From: Amia ocellicauda
Taxonomy: Eukaryota > Chordata > Actinopteri > Amiiformes > Amiidae
Assembly: GCF_036373705.1 (NCBI RefSeq)
Contig: NC_089864.1
Span: 11,467,501-11,531,500, forward strand
DNA length: 64,000 nt
Direction: 5' to 3'
Of this stretch, positions 45,985-56,953 are shown one piece after another; position 1 is the stretch's first letter; each line of letters starts with the position of its first letter. The notes beneath the pieces were generated by a model that was given only the letters and a program-made list of their open reading frames with translations, was not told the origin of the DNA and did no database searches. Position numbers and translations under genes: made by a program.

Positions 45985-48900
45985 GTGAGTATCTGTTTTG
46001 AGTACTATTCACTGACTATAGTAGAAATAAATAAATAAGAATAACATTTTCAGACTGGAGATAAATATCTGATATTTAATTTTATCTGAAAGTTCGCCCA
46101 GTATCCTACAGAGCAATTACAGACAGAATATTATAATAATAATAGAGCAGAATATTAGATTTTCCATCTGGTGTTCCTTGAGAGGAGACCCCAAGTGTCA
46201 CATTGATTAATTGAAATCTGTGTGCATTGCCAACCTGTCTTTTGGGAGTAATGGTACCTGGACAGGAGTGCATTGTGGGAAGATGGGACTGTTCCAAAAG
46301 TGTGGCTCTGTTGTTAACATGTAGTTTTAAGGCCTGGCTGAGTGGGGAATGTGAATGTAATGCTGTTCTCACCTGTTGCTGTTGTTCTATAAGGATGTGC
46401 TGGACTTGATCATAACTGTTTTGACTGTGATTTGTGTTTGTATTTTCTCCTCAGAAAAGTTGTTTGGTCTCCTGGAGGCCCTTGACACTGCCGAGCAGCT
46501 GTCAAAAGAGCTCATCCAGGAGAAGATAGTGGGTCTCTCCCACATCATACAGCCAGATGGTGTTTGTTGGTGCTGCCTCAGCTACCTTCAGATGTACCCC
46601 GATGTGAGACTTGAGACACTTTGCTATCATGCCCGTTCTTTTTATTTTTATTGTCACATCTTGATGAGTTTTTACACGTTTTAAGTCATTCTCCTGTATT
46701 GCTCTGGTCAGGTGGCTGATCATCATCAGCTCTCCATCCTGCAGGCCATGGAGAAGGTACTGAGAAGCCAGATTGAGGCCATCAGCTTCTCCACAGCCAA
46801 GGAAACCATCTCTGTGGCTCTCACAAAGATGGGCAGGCATGCGGTGAGCCACTTCCTCCTTTCAAGCACTATGAAACATGTACGTTAGACAAAGACCTTC
46901 ATGGATTTTTGTATAATAGTTATTCTCACTTAGAGGTTTGCCAGAAACACTGCTCTCCCCAGAAAGCCTTCTCAAACTAACCCGCCTCCTCTTGTCTTCC
47001 CCTGACCCAGAAAGTGCCTCCGGACATCCAGCAGGCAGCCAGCGATATCCTGGTGTCTGTGGGAAGCAGGTTTCCGGGGGAGGTGACGGAGCACATGGAG
47101 TTTGTGTTCCGGGGAGATGTGGGAGCAGACCCTGTGTGGCTGAATATGCTGGCCTCTTTAACCCGAGCCATTGGTAAGTCTGCCAACTCCTTAGATTTCT
47201 GAAGCTACTGTGCTTTGTAGAAGGTGGTTTCTCATAGTGGAGATTTGAGGGCTCCAGTTGTCGTGGGATCTGTCACCCTATCCTTGCAAAGCATCTGTAC
47301 ACTGTGAGTGGACTGATAAGTAGCCTTAACTGCCTGTGTTCTGTGTTTGCAGTGTCTGGTATGGTGCACCGCCTCAGGGCTATTCTTGACTATGTGAAGT
47401 CTACCCTGATGTTGGCCAACGAGTTTGAGGCACACATGGCGTTCTGCTCAGGTTAGGAGAATGAGGTTTGCAGCTGATTCCTGTAATGACTGATATCCCC
47501 AAGGCGAGGATGTTTCTATTTTTGTTTAATGTTGAGTTCAATGGAGCTGAGCCGTGACTCGTGTGTGTGTAATGGAGAATGATCCCTGCCTCTGTTTGTC
47601 ATCTCCCAGTGCTCAGTAAATTCATCAGGAGTATCGAGGAGTTTTCTGCTTGCTCTGGAGAGAGCCCTGACCTCACAGTGAGGAGGGAGGACTTTGCTGC
47701 CATCGTGGAGTCTGCCTTAAGAACCATTTTTAAGTTCTGGCCTGAGCCGGAGGTACGGTCCGCCGGGAAATGTCGGGTCACGAGTCAGGCTTTATGGCCC
47801 AGTGATCCTCTGCCTGCTTGTTCTGTGGGGTGCCTGAGAGAGTCATCTAGTAAGACTTGTTCTGAGTTGTTACTTCTGTAATTGCACTTTTGCCCTCTTG
47901 ACATTCCCCACACTAACCTGTCTCTGTGCTGAAGCTGCGGGAGCCGGTACTGAATGCCTTGGCTGCCATGACCCCCCTGCTGCCCCCTAAAGCTCTCCAG
48001 GCGAATGTGCCCAGGCTGATCTCAGCAGCGTTGACACTGTACAAAGACGGAACCCACACTGACGCCCTCGGCCAGGTAGTGCTTTTTCTGCCGACTAGGA
48101 TAACAGGTGTGGGATAGATGTCAGACAGGTTTAGGATTAAGGGTTTGGGTTGTTTGGGTTTTAATCTCACAGAGAGTTTTTAGTATGATACATTGTTTTA
48201 GAATTCATGTTAAAAGCTCATCACGGGATTCCAAAACGTATATTGTGTAGCCCATGAGTCGTGCTGATTGGAGTCTGTGAAAGAGTCATATATATTAGAG
48301 GATGTTTATCTTTCATTTTAGAACATGTACCAGATTTTGGAGGCGACCTTGGAGTTGGGCCACACTTTGCTCAACCCCTTCGTCCACGACTTGCTGGCCG
48401 TCCTGCACCAGGAGGTAGGTCCTGCTCTGCGGAGCTGCTGAGACACACCGACACAAGGCCACTGTACAAACTGACACTGTCTTTCTCCTTCAGATCAGCA
48501 CCCGTCCGGAAAGCCGGCTGGCTGGACACGAGCACAGCAAGGTCTTGTGCTCCGTCACGCTGCTCGGTACGTCTCGCTTCTTTCATTCACCAGCACTGGT
48601 TTCCTTCTCATGCAGTGCAGGCTTTCAGGGGTGTTACTCTCTCATCGGTCAGGCTCTAGCTGTGATTGACATCAGCGTTGTTTGCTGATGCTGGTGCTGG
48701 CCTGGTGCTGATCCAATGGCCTGTCGAGTGACCTCACTTCTTTTTCAACAGCCAACGCCTTCCCATGGAAGGTGGGCGACTTTGTCATTTCTAAGCTGAA
48801 GAGCAGCAGCGAGCCGAGCAGAGCCGCTTCCCTGCTGATGCTCACACACCTCCTCAGCACTGCAGGTACCGTCCTCTCACCGCGCGCCCTGATCCGTTGC

Positions 48901-51900
48901 ACTACAGTGCTCTCAGTGCTGGTTGACCTCCTGTTATCATTGTCACAAACCATGGTGACGTCTACCAACGCAAATGCAATACGGTTATATTAGCGTCATC
49001 GATACCTGCTGCCACGTCAGCTTGTTTTCACATGACCGGATCTCATTACAGGCGCAGCCGATTTCTTTATGTTGTGGGACCCCAGTGAACGTGAGTTTCA
49101 GGATTCCCAGCGCTCCTTCTCCCAGCGCTCTTGCTCCATCTTCTGCCTTATTTTGGGGCACAGAGCATTCGAGCTGAGAGAGCAGGTAAGGGCCACGGGG
49201 CCAGACTGCAGGGAAGGGTCGGGCAGCAACAGCCAGTCTGTGCATCTGACTCTCATCAGACTGACAGCAATGTAAGCTTAGTTTTCCACTGTATTTTGTG
49301 TATTATGCTTTAAGAATATAGATTTAATTTTTGTAGGAGAAAGATAAGACCCATTTTGTTCTGTATTTCATGATATTGGGGTTCTTCAAAAGAGGCGAAC
49401 ACAGCCTGCTTTATTTAATCTCACTGTGGTGGATGGCAGTTTCGTGTGCAGATTGACGGCCTATCTCCTCTGTCCTCCAGGTCCCTGAGATCATGGATGC
49501 CCTGCTGCCCTGCCTGCCTCTCCTGAGTGACGGCCAGCTGAGGTTGCCTGTTAGTCTGGCCACCCAGCACCCAGTGCAGGTGGCCAAGATGCTGCTGAGC
49601 TGGGCCCTGCCTCTGGACAGGTGAGCCTGACACAGGGGAGCTGTCTTTGTCAATGACTTGATACTGATTGGTTGGTGTGTCTCACTGTGGCTCTGTCTTC
49701 CCCAGCTCCTGGTGTAACCTGTGGAGGGCCTTTGGGGGTGAGGAGAAACTGTCCCGCAGGCTGCAGGTGTTCCTCATGGGGAAGCTGAGCGTCTTACTGG
49801 CTAGGGACCCGGCTGAGGACTGGGTGTCCGCTGCATTCATGACCTTGGCTGTGAGTCCCCAGAGACAGAACTCAGCCTGAGCTAGTATTATATTATTCTT
49901 ATTATAAGTTAAACCCATACAGCCCAGGTCTGCAGCAGCAGCTATGGATAGAGAGAGACCTTTATATCCTGCTGGATTGATTCCCTGGGAGACCTGCAGT
50001 TGAGGAACATTATAGTTTTTAATAGGGCGCCTTCTCTCATGGTGAGTGTGACCCTGTGCTTTCCTCCCCGGTGTCAGGTGACCTGTGCTTTGCGGGAGCT
50101 GTTGACCGTCCCAGGGGCAGCGGGGGCCTTTCAGAAGGTCTTTCCTCAGCTCTTTGCAGCCGTTCTTCTCCAGATGGGCCGCAGTGAGGAGATCCCGCTG
50201 TCTGCTCAGGAGGCCGACACTCCCAGCCAGAGTGTTTGCAGGTGAGCGGGGGTCCCTGGATGAGCAGAGCAGCACTGGGGGGAAGAGGGTGTTTAGCAGT
50301 GCTCTACTGAAGCTGTACCAGTCCTGGGCCTAGCAGTGTCCTCTCCTCTCCCCTCAGAGTCACTGTACTGGTCATGCAGGCCCTGCTGCCCCAGGCCCAG
50401 CTGGGGACGGTGATTGACCAGATGGATCGGGACCTGGCCTGGGTGAAGCTGCAGAGCCCCGAGACCCACAATGAGGGTGTCGGTCTCCTGGGCAGGTACA
50501 GATCAGGTGTCTGAAGTGGGTAGTGCATTATTTATTGTCTCCTCACTGGCCGTCCCTTCGTTCTCCAGGGCCATGGCTCAGCACTGTGGCCCGCTGCTGC
50601 CTGGCATTGTGGAGGTCCTCGTCCCTTACCTCAGCGCTGACCGAGAGCAGCACAGAGTGGCGGCGACGGCCTTCTTCTCTGAGGTGGGTACTTGGCTGTG
50701 CTGGAGTGTTGGCCTCACGGTGCCCCGCTGTCCTGTCTTCAAGCTGAAGGGCTGCTTGAAGCGGAATCTCAGGGACGTGCTGCTGAAGAGCCTGAAGCAC
50801 AGAGTCCAGGACCCCTCTGTGCCTGTGAGAGTGCTGCTGTTCCAGGGCCTGGGGAGAGCCACGGCCGCCCAGGTAAGGACAGTGTGTTCATCTGAAACTA
50901 CACGGATACTTGTGCTGAATCAGTGATTAACAGTCATGAGAGAAATGCATGTTTCAATTCAAACATCACCGCTTTGGGAGTTTCTGTGCTTAAGGGTCGC
51001 TCTGGGTGTCTGTCCAGGTGGAAGAACACTGCCAGGAGCTGCTGGCGATCCTCTCCTCGGGCCTGAAGGATAACGATCTAGCTGGCAGGCAGACGGTCCT
51101 GGGAGCTCTCTCCGCCCTTTTGCAGGTCCTGCGCCACCTGAGACAGGACAGCATCGGCCAGGATGTCATTGCAGAGATCTGGCAGAGTGTCACTTGGCTC
51201 TTGAAAAGTGTGAGTCGTTGTTCTGCTCTTCTTTCTGCCCCCGCTGCACAGGTGACCCCTATCCTGACTGTATTCCAGTCTTCTGATGGGCCTTTCTTCA
51301 TTCCTCAGGCATCTAATGTCTGTCCTACAGAGCTCTGCTGGGGATTTCGCCTGCGCTACAGCCTCGGCTCATTTCAAACACATTGACACGGTTATTTTCC
51401 CGTATTGTCTCGACTCCAGTGGTCTCCAACCCTGGGCCCCAATCCACTTAGTCTTATAGGAAACCCCAAATCACACATTTTTAAATACTGGGAACACATG
51501 TGTGTTATTGATCAATTGATCAAGCCAGGGGGAATTCCTGCTCTGTTTCCAGGATGATGCTGAGCTGCGCTCTGCTGGCGCGGACATACTGGGGGATCTG
51601 TGTCAGTGCCAGGCAGTGACGGCCCACATCGAGCAGGAGCTGCAGGGGGCGCTGGTGCGTCTGGTGCTGTACCTTCGAGACCCCAGCCCAGAGGTGGCCC
51701 AGGTAAGGGCAGCTCAGTGGCCCTGCCCAAACTTGGGCAAACCCAGTACAGGGCTCTGCGCAGGTCTGGAAATCTGGAAAAGTATGGAATTTAAAAAGAC
51801 TGATTTCCAGACCTGGAAAAGTATGGAAATTTAAATGTAAGTTCGGGAAATGTACGGAAATTCTATTGTCAAAATAATGTATGCTAAAGTCGACTGTCGA

Positions 51901-53260
51901 CATTTGCTTCATACACGGGGTTCCCGTCCTCAGCTCACTTATGCGCACTGCAGTAGGAGAACCTCAGCGCTTATATATTAATCATGAGCTACCAGGAGTC
52001 AAGACTGTGCCCTAGAAATCGATGGGTTATATGTTGTTGTTGTTGTTGTTAAATAAACTTAATTAAATATATATTTTTTTTTAGTCATATTAACTACAGT
52101 ACACTCCAGAGGACAGGGGAGTTACATTTGATTGTGGTGCAATTACATTTTTTTTTTAATAATGTGTTTGTTTGTTTTTGTTTTTTCTGCTTTGACACAA
52201 AGTTTGTATTCACCTTCTTCTCAACCCCAGACCACACACTGGGCTGGAAGTTATTTACGGTGTGTTTCAGCCCAGTTTTACACACTGCTCTACTACTACA
52301 GCACTGCAGCATCGTGACTGCAAACCTCCCCAAGCCTAGACTGTGACAAAAATGACATTCGCTTTCTTCACATTGTTACTGAAAAAATACATATTGTAAT
52401 TTTTTTAAAATACCATCATCTACCCTGCCATGGAGGTGCAGTGAGCGCTGCACACCCCAGCACTACATTAACCACACCCCAGCACAGCACGAATTACGAG
52501 CAGCTAGACTTCTGCGTATGCAACACAAACAGCCCTGTCTTCAGACCAGTATGTACAGGGGTATGTTAGTTTCTTTTACCAAAGTTGTCCTTTTTTGTGT
52601 GTATTCTGCCTGGTTAGAAACCAGGCAAGAGTGTTGCTGTTGTTGCACTCTGCATGCGCATAGCCACAGCCAGACTGCACGGCAGCTTCAAGACAACACA
52701 GGACAGTTTATGGTAAATCGATAATTTAAATACTCTTGCCGTGCTGAATTTTATTTCTTCTACGACATTGACAATTTGATTAATGGTGATACCTAAGCTG
52801 CACTAGTTTAGGGTTCCCATACATCCAGTTTTTACCTGACTTTTTCGGTCCTTTAATCTCCGTCCGGTCGGATTTTTTAATGATCTAAAAATGTCCGGAT
52901 TTGCCTGCTCGTCCTTTTTCCAGCACTGAACTACAGTTCCCAGGTTGCGAGTTTAACCCTTCCGCCCCGGCACCGCTTCAATTCGATCATATATGAGCGA
53001 TGATATGTGAGGTGATAGTGTTCTTCTATGTCAAACCTTTTCGAAAAACTATTGGTTTTTAATAAATGATTGACGTCTTTAAAGACTTCAACAACCAGTC
53101 AGGAAGGTTTATTTTGTTGGGGCGTTAACAATTAAAATAAGGAAAAGGTGAGGTTGAGACGAGAAGGGAGCGTACGAGTGAGACCTTGTTATAGTGTGAA
53201 AATGTATTTCTGCAAAGTTAATACTTTTTATATACATTAATTCATCAACAAAAACAAACA

Positions 53261-53323
<63 letters not shown>

Positions 53324-55933
53324 TACTACTAAACTAAAATACTGCTCAACTAATTACCAGGGGAGCAGTAACTTTAGCTAATGGGTTAAATGGGGCTTTT
53401 TAATGTACAGTGTTAAAGATGGATTCCAGTGAATTTTGGGGGAGGGATTGTGTACCCATTCTGCCAAATCAGGCATTTTCTTTCTTTCTTTTTTATATTA
53501 AGGGGAGCCTATGTTTTTCACTAATACCATTCCCACTTGCACTGAACAAATGCTCAGGGATGTTTCCATATCGAAGCACTTTTGGGTGGTGGAGAAGTTG
53601 TCTATATGGTCTATTGTGTTATGACAATAAGGTATCATTGTTGCATATTGTGTTAATGTCAATTTTTAAATAATTTTGTCACTAGCAAATGGTAACAAAT
53701 ATGGTGGTACATTTTTGCTGGATTTGTATGAATTGCCCCGTTTTTCCTTGTAATTTGCTTCAATCTTAGCTTACAGACTGAGTTTTTAAAATCCATTTTA
53801 CAAAAATATCTGCTCGTGGGAGCATGCCCCCAGACCCCCCTAGCAGATATCAGCCCCTCTGTAATAATCATGGTCCCCTTGTGTCCCCCCCATTTCCAAA
53901 ATCCTAGAATCACCACTGAGTATATACAAATATTTTACCACAAATGTTTTGTACTTTACCACAACCAAATAATGCTAGACGTCTGGGTATGTACTTTCAA
54001 TAAAACTTTTATTTTAAGTTACTGGAGAATCTTAATCTAATATTGTTGTCAAATGGATCAGATAGTGTGTTTTTACCAACAATCAGTTTATAAAGACAGC
54101 GATTTCTCTCTGACCTTCTAAACTGGTATCGTTTTTTCTGTGCAATGTTGTAGGCGGGTGGAAAAGCATACACAATACTTAATGTTTAATTAAATATTTT
54201 AATGTATTCTTTGCGCATTTGTTTTTTGATTTATTGATTAGAATTGCACTGTATTTGTCAAAATACTCTATAAACATGCAGTTGTTTAATACGGAAAGTG
54301 GCTACAGATTTGCCTTGAGATCTTATAAAGCAGTTTGGAAGAAGTCTTGAAAAAGTCTTTAATTTGTCGATGAGAAAAGGGAAAGAACCCTGCAGTAGGG
54401 ACTACAGGGACTTTCAAAGAATATACGAAAGTTACAAATGTAGAATTTGAAATATTCCTGTCCAACTAGAATAAAATAAAGTATGAATACAGTTCTAGAT
54501 GGTCTGTTGCTGTCTGTGATTCTGTTGTGGGGCCGACCATCACTATGAGACAGTGCCAAGAAGAGATGTGCTCTGGCTTTCAGGAGACGTTCTGCTGTAG
54601 ATTGTGAAGCTGTATCATTAAATCATTGCCAAGTTTTAAGGCTCAGCTTGTGTCTTGTGTGCAGGCCTGCCTCCGGTCCCTGGTCAACAGTGGGTCAGTA
54701 CTGAAACTGAACACCATCCTGATCTCCAGGATCGAGGACCAAGGGGATTTCGATTATCATGACTTCCTGGATGACTTTGCTACGTTCTTAGTAAGTATAG
54801 CCATTCTGTGCAAAGTGGCATCTGGAATTGAATTGGCTGTTACACTATCAATCACTATCAATCACTATCAATCAGTGACATGATTATGACAATTAATGGA
54901 GCTGAATGCGGTGATGATTTCTCGTGGTGCCATTTCACTGTCACTCTAGTTTGTCCACTCTCTGTAGTTGTCCATCTCCCTGAGACCCTACTGTCACACC
55001 AGTTTCCAATGTGCTCTATTTAGAGAGAAGCCCTGACAGACAGATGTGTATATGACATGGCACCAAGCACTAGACAGATGACACAAGCAATAGTTTGGCT
55101 TGTGCATCATGCAGGGCTTGAGGCAGATGTTTATGAAGTTTCGTAGGAAAGACAAAAAGATACTTCATGTTTGGTGCAGGGCTCTTTAGTTCCAGTTTTG
55201 CTTTGAGTCCAGGAATCTGACTCCCTGTGGTTTTGAGCTCGGGAACCAAAAGCTCCCTGTTTTTCTAGGTGTCTGATTTCCCCAAGACCCTGGACCGGTC
55301 CTTCAGCTGTGCCATGGACTGCCTGAGCAGAACACTTCCTGAAGTCAGAGCCAGCGCTGCCATTTTCATAGGTGAGGAGATGATAAACACCTGGGCAGCA
55401 TGAATCTGCAATGAATTCCTGCGCTTAGCTTTTCAGTTTGGGGGGGAGATCCTCAGAGAAAACCACTGAATTTAAATGTTTCCATGGAACTACTGTTGCA
55501 AGCCAGGATGACATTTCCTTGTGTTGCTCAATATCTCTGTTGAATTGTGACTCAGTGTTGCTCTCTCTGATCTTTAGGGTTCCTGTTTAAAAACACCCCA
55601 GAGACCCTGCTTCCCAGAACTCGACAGATAGATGAGATCCTCCTAGGTATATGAGCATGTGAGCGAGTATCAGTGCGTTGGGCCTGGAGCAAAGTCGATT
55701 GGCCTGCTGCTGTGCTCTCTCTGACACTCAGACACACCAGTGCTGCTTGTTTAGCCTGTCCTCTCCTCGTGTCTCCAGGTCTGAAGCGGGTCATGCAGGA
55801 GGAGCCCAGTGACAAGGAGGTGTGGAACTGCACACTTCTGGCCCACGGTTACGGGACTGTCTCCCAGCACTGCCGGCAACAGAGGCAAATGAAGATGCCA
55901 TTGTGGAAGAGGCTCTTCTGCTGCAGCCCCTGA
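45755..55933 (+). CDS. Maestro HEAT-repeat protein, MROH1/MROH2-type, compact form, 24 exons
   Basis: Alpha-solenoid protein of the MROH family; molecular role poorly known. Exons: 45755-45796, 45945-45984, 46455-46603, 46712-46843, 47011-47173, 47353-47451, 47610-47752, 47935-48075, 48322-48414, 48494-48566, 48752-48865, 49052-49185, 49481-49620, 49706-49850, 50078-50241, 50358-50495, 50569-50683, 50744-50872, 51018-51209, 51553-51702, 54665-54790, 55269-55371, 55578-55646, 55779-55933. They total 2949 bases, 982 residues, and every junction keeps phase. The N-terminal third (QQAASDILVSVGSRFPGEV, DLTVRREDF, LTLYKDG) and the C-terminal half (LATQHPVQVAK...LPLDS, RAMAQHCGPLLP, VRASAAIFIGFL) match different ends of MROH1/2 proteins, which are about 1600 residues; the middle is absent. 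The first two exons are less certain. Exons are GC-rich and introns short, unlike the neighbours. Confidence 0.85.
49052..49185 (+). CDS. MROH-like junction exon
   Basis: This exon joins the N-terminal MROH1-like part to the C-terminal part. Its 45 residues (GAADFFMLWDPSEREFQDS, then Ser/Arg/Cys-rich sequence, then FELREQ) do not resemble the missing middle of the family. The acceptor TCATTACAG and the donor CAG/GTAAGG are good and the frame is preserved. Confidence 0.65.
51749..54392. mobile_element. hAT-like non-autonomous element with nested insert
   Basis: It starts CAGGGCTCTGCGCAGG at 51749 and ends in the inverted form AAGGGAAAGAACCCTG at 54392. Repeated TCTGGAAAAGTATGGAA words near the left end and AGTCTTGAAAAAGTCTTTAA near the right are typical of hAT subterminal repeats. 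CAGTA occurs directly outside both ends (51744-51748 and 54393-54397). A second element seems nested at about 52809-53919 (GGGTTCCCATAC... to ...CCCCCCATTTCCAAAATCC...ACCACTG). No transposase frame is intact. Confidence 0.6.
53264..53318. repeat. (TA)n microsatellite
   Basis: About 27 uninterrupted TA units inside the transposon-filled intron. Confidence 0.95.
54844..54873. repeat. Three-copy 10-base tandem repeat
   Basis: ACTATCAATC repeated three times in an MROH-like intron just after exon 54665-54790. Confidence 0.8.
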
Positions 55934-55950
55934 GAAGATGGTGTTTCCAG

Positions 55951-56202
55951 TCAGGGTATAAGTACTTCATTTACAAATGCCTGAAACATCAAAGGGGCAT
56001 TCACCAATCCAAAGGGCATGATGGGATACACATAATGACCACTAGTGGTGATAATGTGGTATTCCATTTGTCGCCCTCTCTGATGCGAATGAGAATGTAT
56101 GCACTTCTCAAGTCCAGTTTGGTAAAGTTTGGCTCCTCTGAGTTGTTCCAGGGCAGAAGGGACTCGGGGTAGACGGTAACAGTCCGTAACAGGAGTCGTC
56201 AA
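55951..56202 (-). mobile_element. Ty3/gypsy-type reverse transcriptase fragment
   Basis: The minus strand has an 83-codon open frame reading [15 protein letters not shown], then after a degenerate middle [31 protein letters not shown]. This is the RT palm region of a Ty3/gypsy LTR retrotransposon just before the catalytic YxDD box, which is not present. No LTRs, gag or integrase were seen. It begins 17 bases after the MROH-like stop codon. Confidence 0.8.
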
Positions 56203-56555
56203 TGGGAGAGAAAGCAGAAGGTCGTAAACACAGGAAGGAATAACAAGTGGTATATGGCTTGGACTGTTGCTCAGGAGGCGAACAAGACTTCACACTGGTA
56301 ATGAGAAATGGAAGGGTTTAAATACTTGGAGCAGATGAGCGGGGAGACAAGGAACAGGTTAAGGTAGTTGTTCAATGAGGCACAGATTAATTATCAAATA
56401 ATCAGTTGGAAACAGACGGGAAGCTGGGACAAGTGTGAGCTCTGGTGGTGATCTTGGAGAATTCCTCCACTGGATTCCACAACTAATTACCTTGTGAAAT
56501 AGGAGACCTTTTAATACTTATTGACGGACCTCTACTGCTTATAAGTAGAAGTACA

Positions 56556-56953
56556 TACAGTTAGGTGCATAAATATTTGGACAGTGACATAGTTTTTGGC
56601 TCTGTACGCCACCATAATAGATTTGAAAGGAAACAAGATGTGCTTTAAGTGTAGACTTTCATCTTGAGGGTAGTTACATCCAAATTGGGTGAACGGTGTA
56701 GGAATTACACCCATTTTTATATGTGGTTCCCCAATTTTAGGGGCTCAAAAGTATTTGGACAAACTAACAGTCATGAATTAAATTGTGAGTTTCAATACTT
56801 GGTGGCAAATCCTTTGCAGTCAATGACTGCCTGAAGTCTGGAACCCATAGACATCACCAGATGCTGGGTTTCTTCCCTGGTGATGCTCTGCCAGGCCTGC
56901 ACTGCAGCTATCTTTAGTTCCTGCTTGTTCTTTGGGTGTTTTGCCTAACTGTA
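56556..56953 (-). mobile_element. Internally deleted Tc1-like element
   Basis: Starts at TA/CAGTTAGGTGCATAAATA (56556) and ends CCTAACTG/TA (56953). The left 200 bases match the long terminal repeat of the Tc1-like copy at 13806. Then the minus strand reads the C-terminal end of a transposase (AWQSIT, SRLQAVIDCKGFATKY) and stops. Most of the transposase and nearly all of the second long terminal repeat are missing; only about eight terminal bases remain at the right. Confidence 0.8.

Larger units (their letters stand above)
51703..54664 (+). other. Large MROH-like intron filled with transposon sequence
   Basis: 3.0 kb, by far the longest intron of this otherwise compact gene. Nearly all of it lies within one inferred element (51749-54392). 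It also holds a (GTT)n run at about 52034 and a (TA)n run. Confidence 0.75.
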
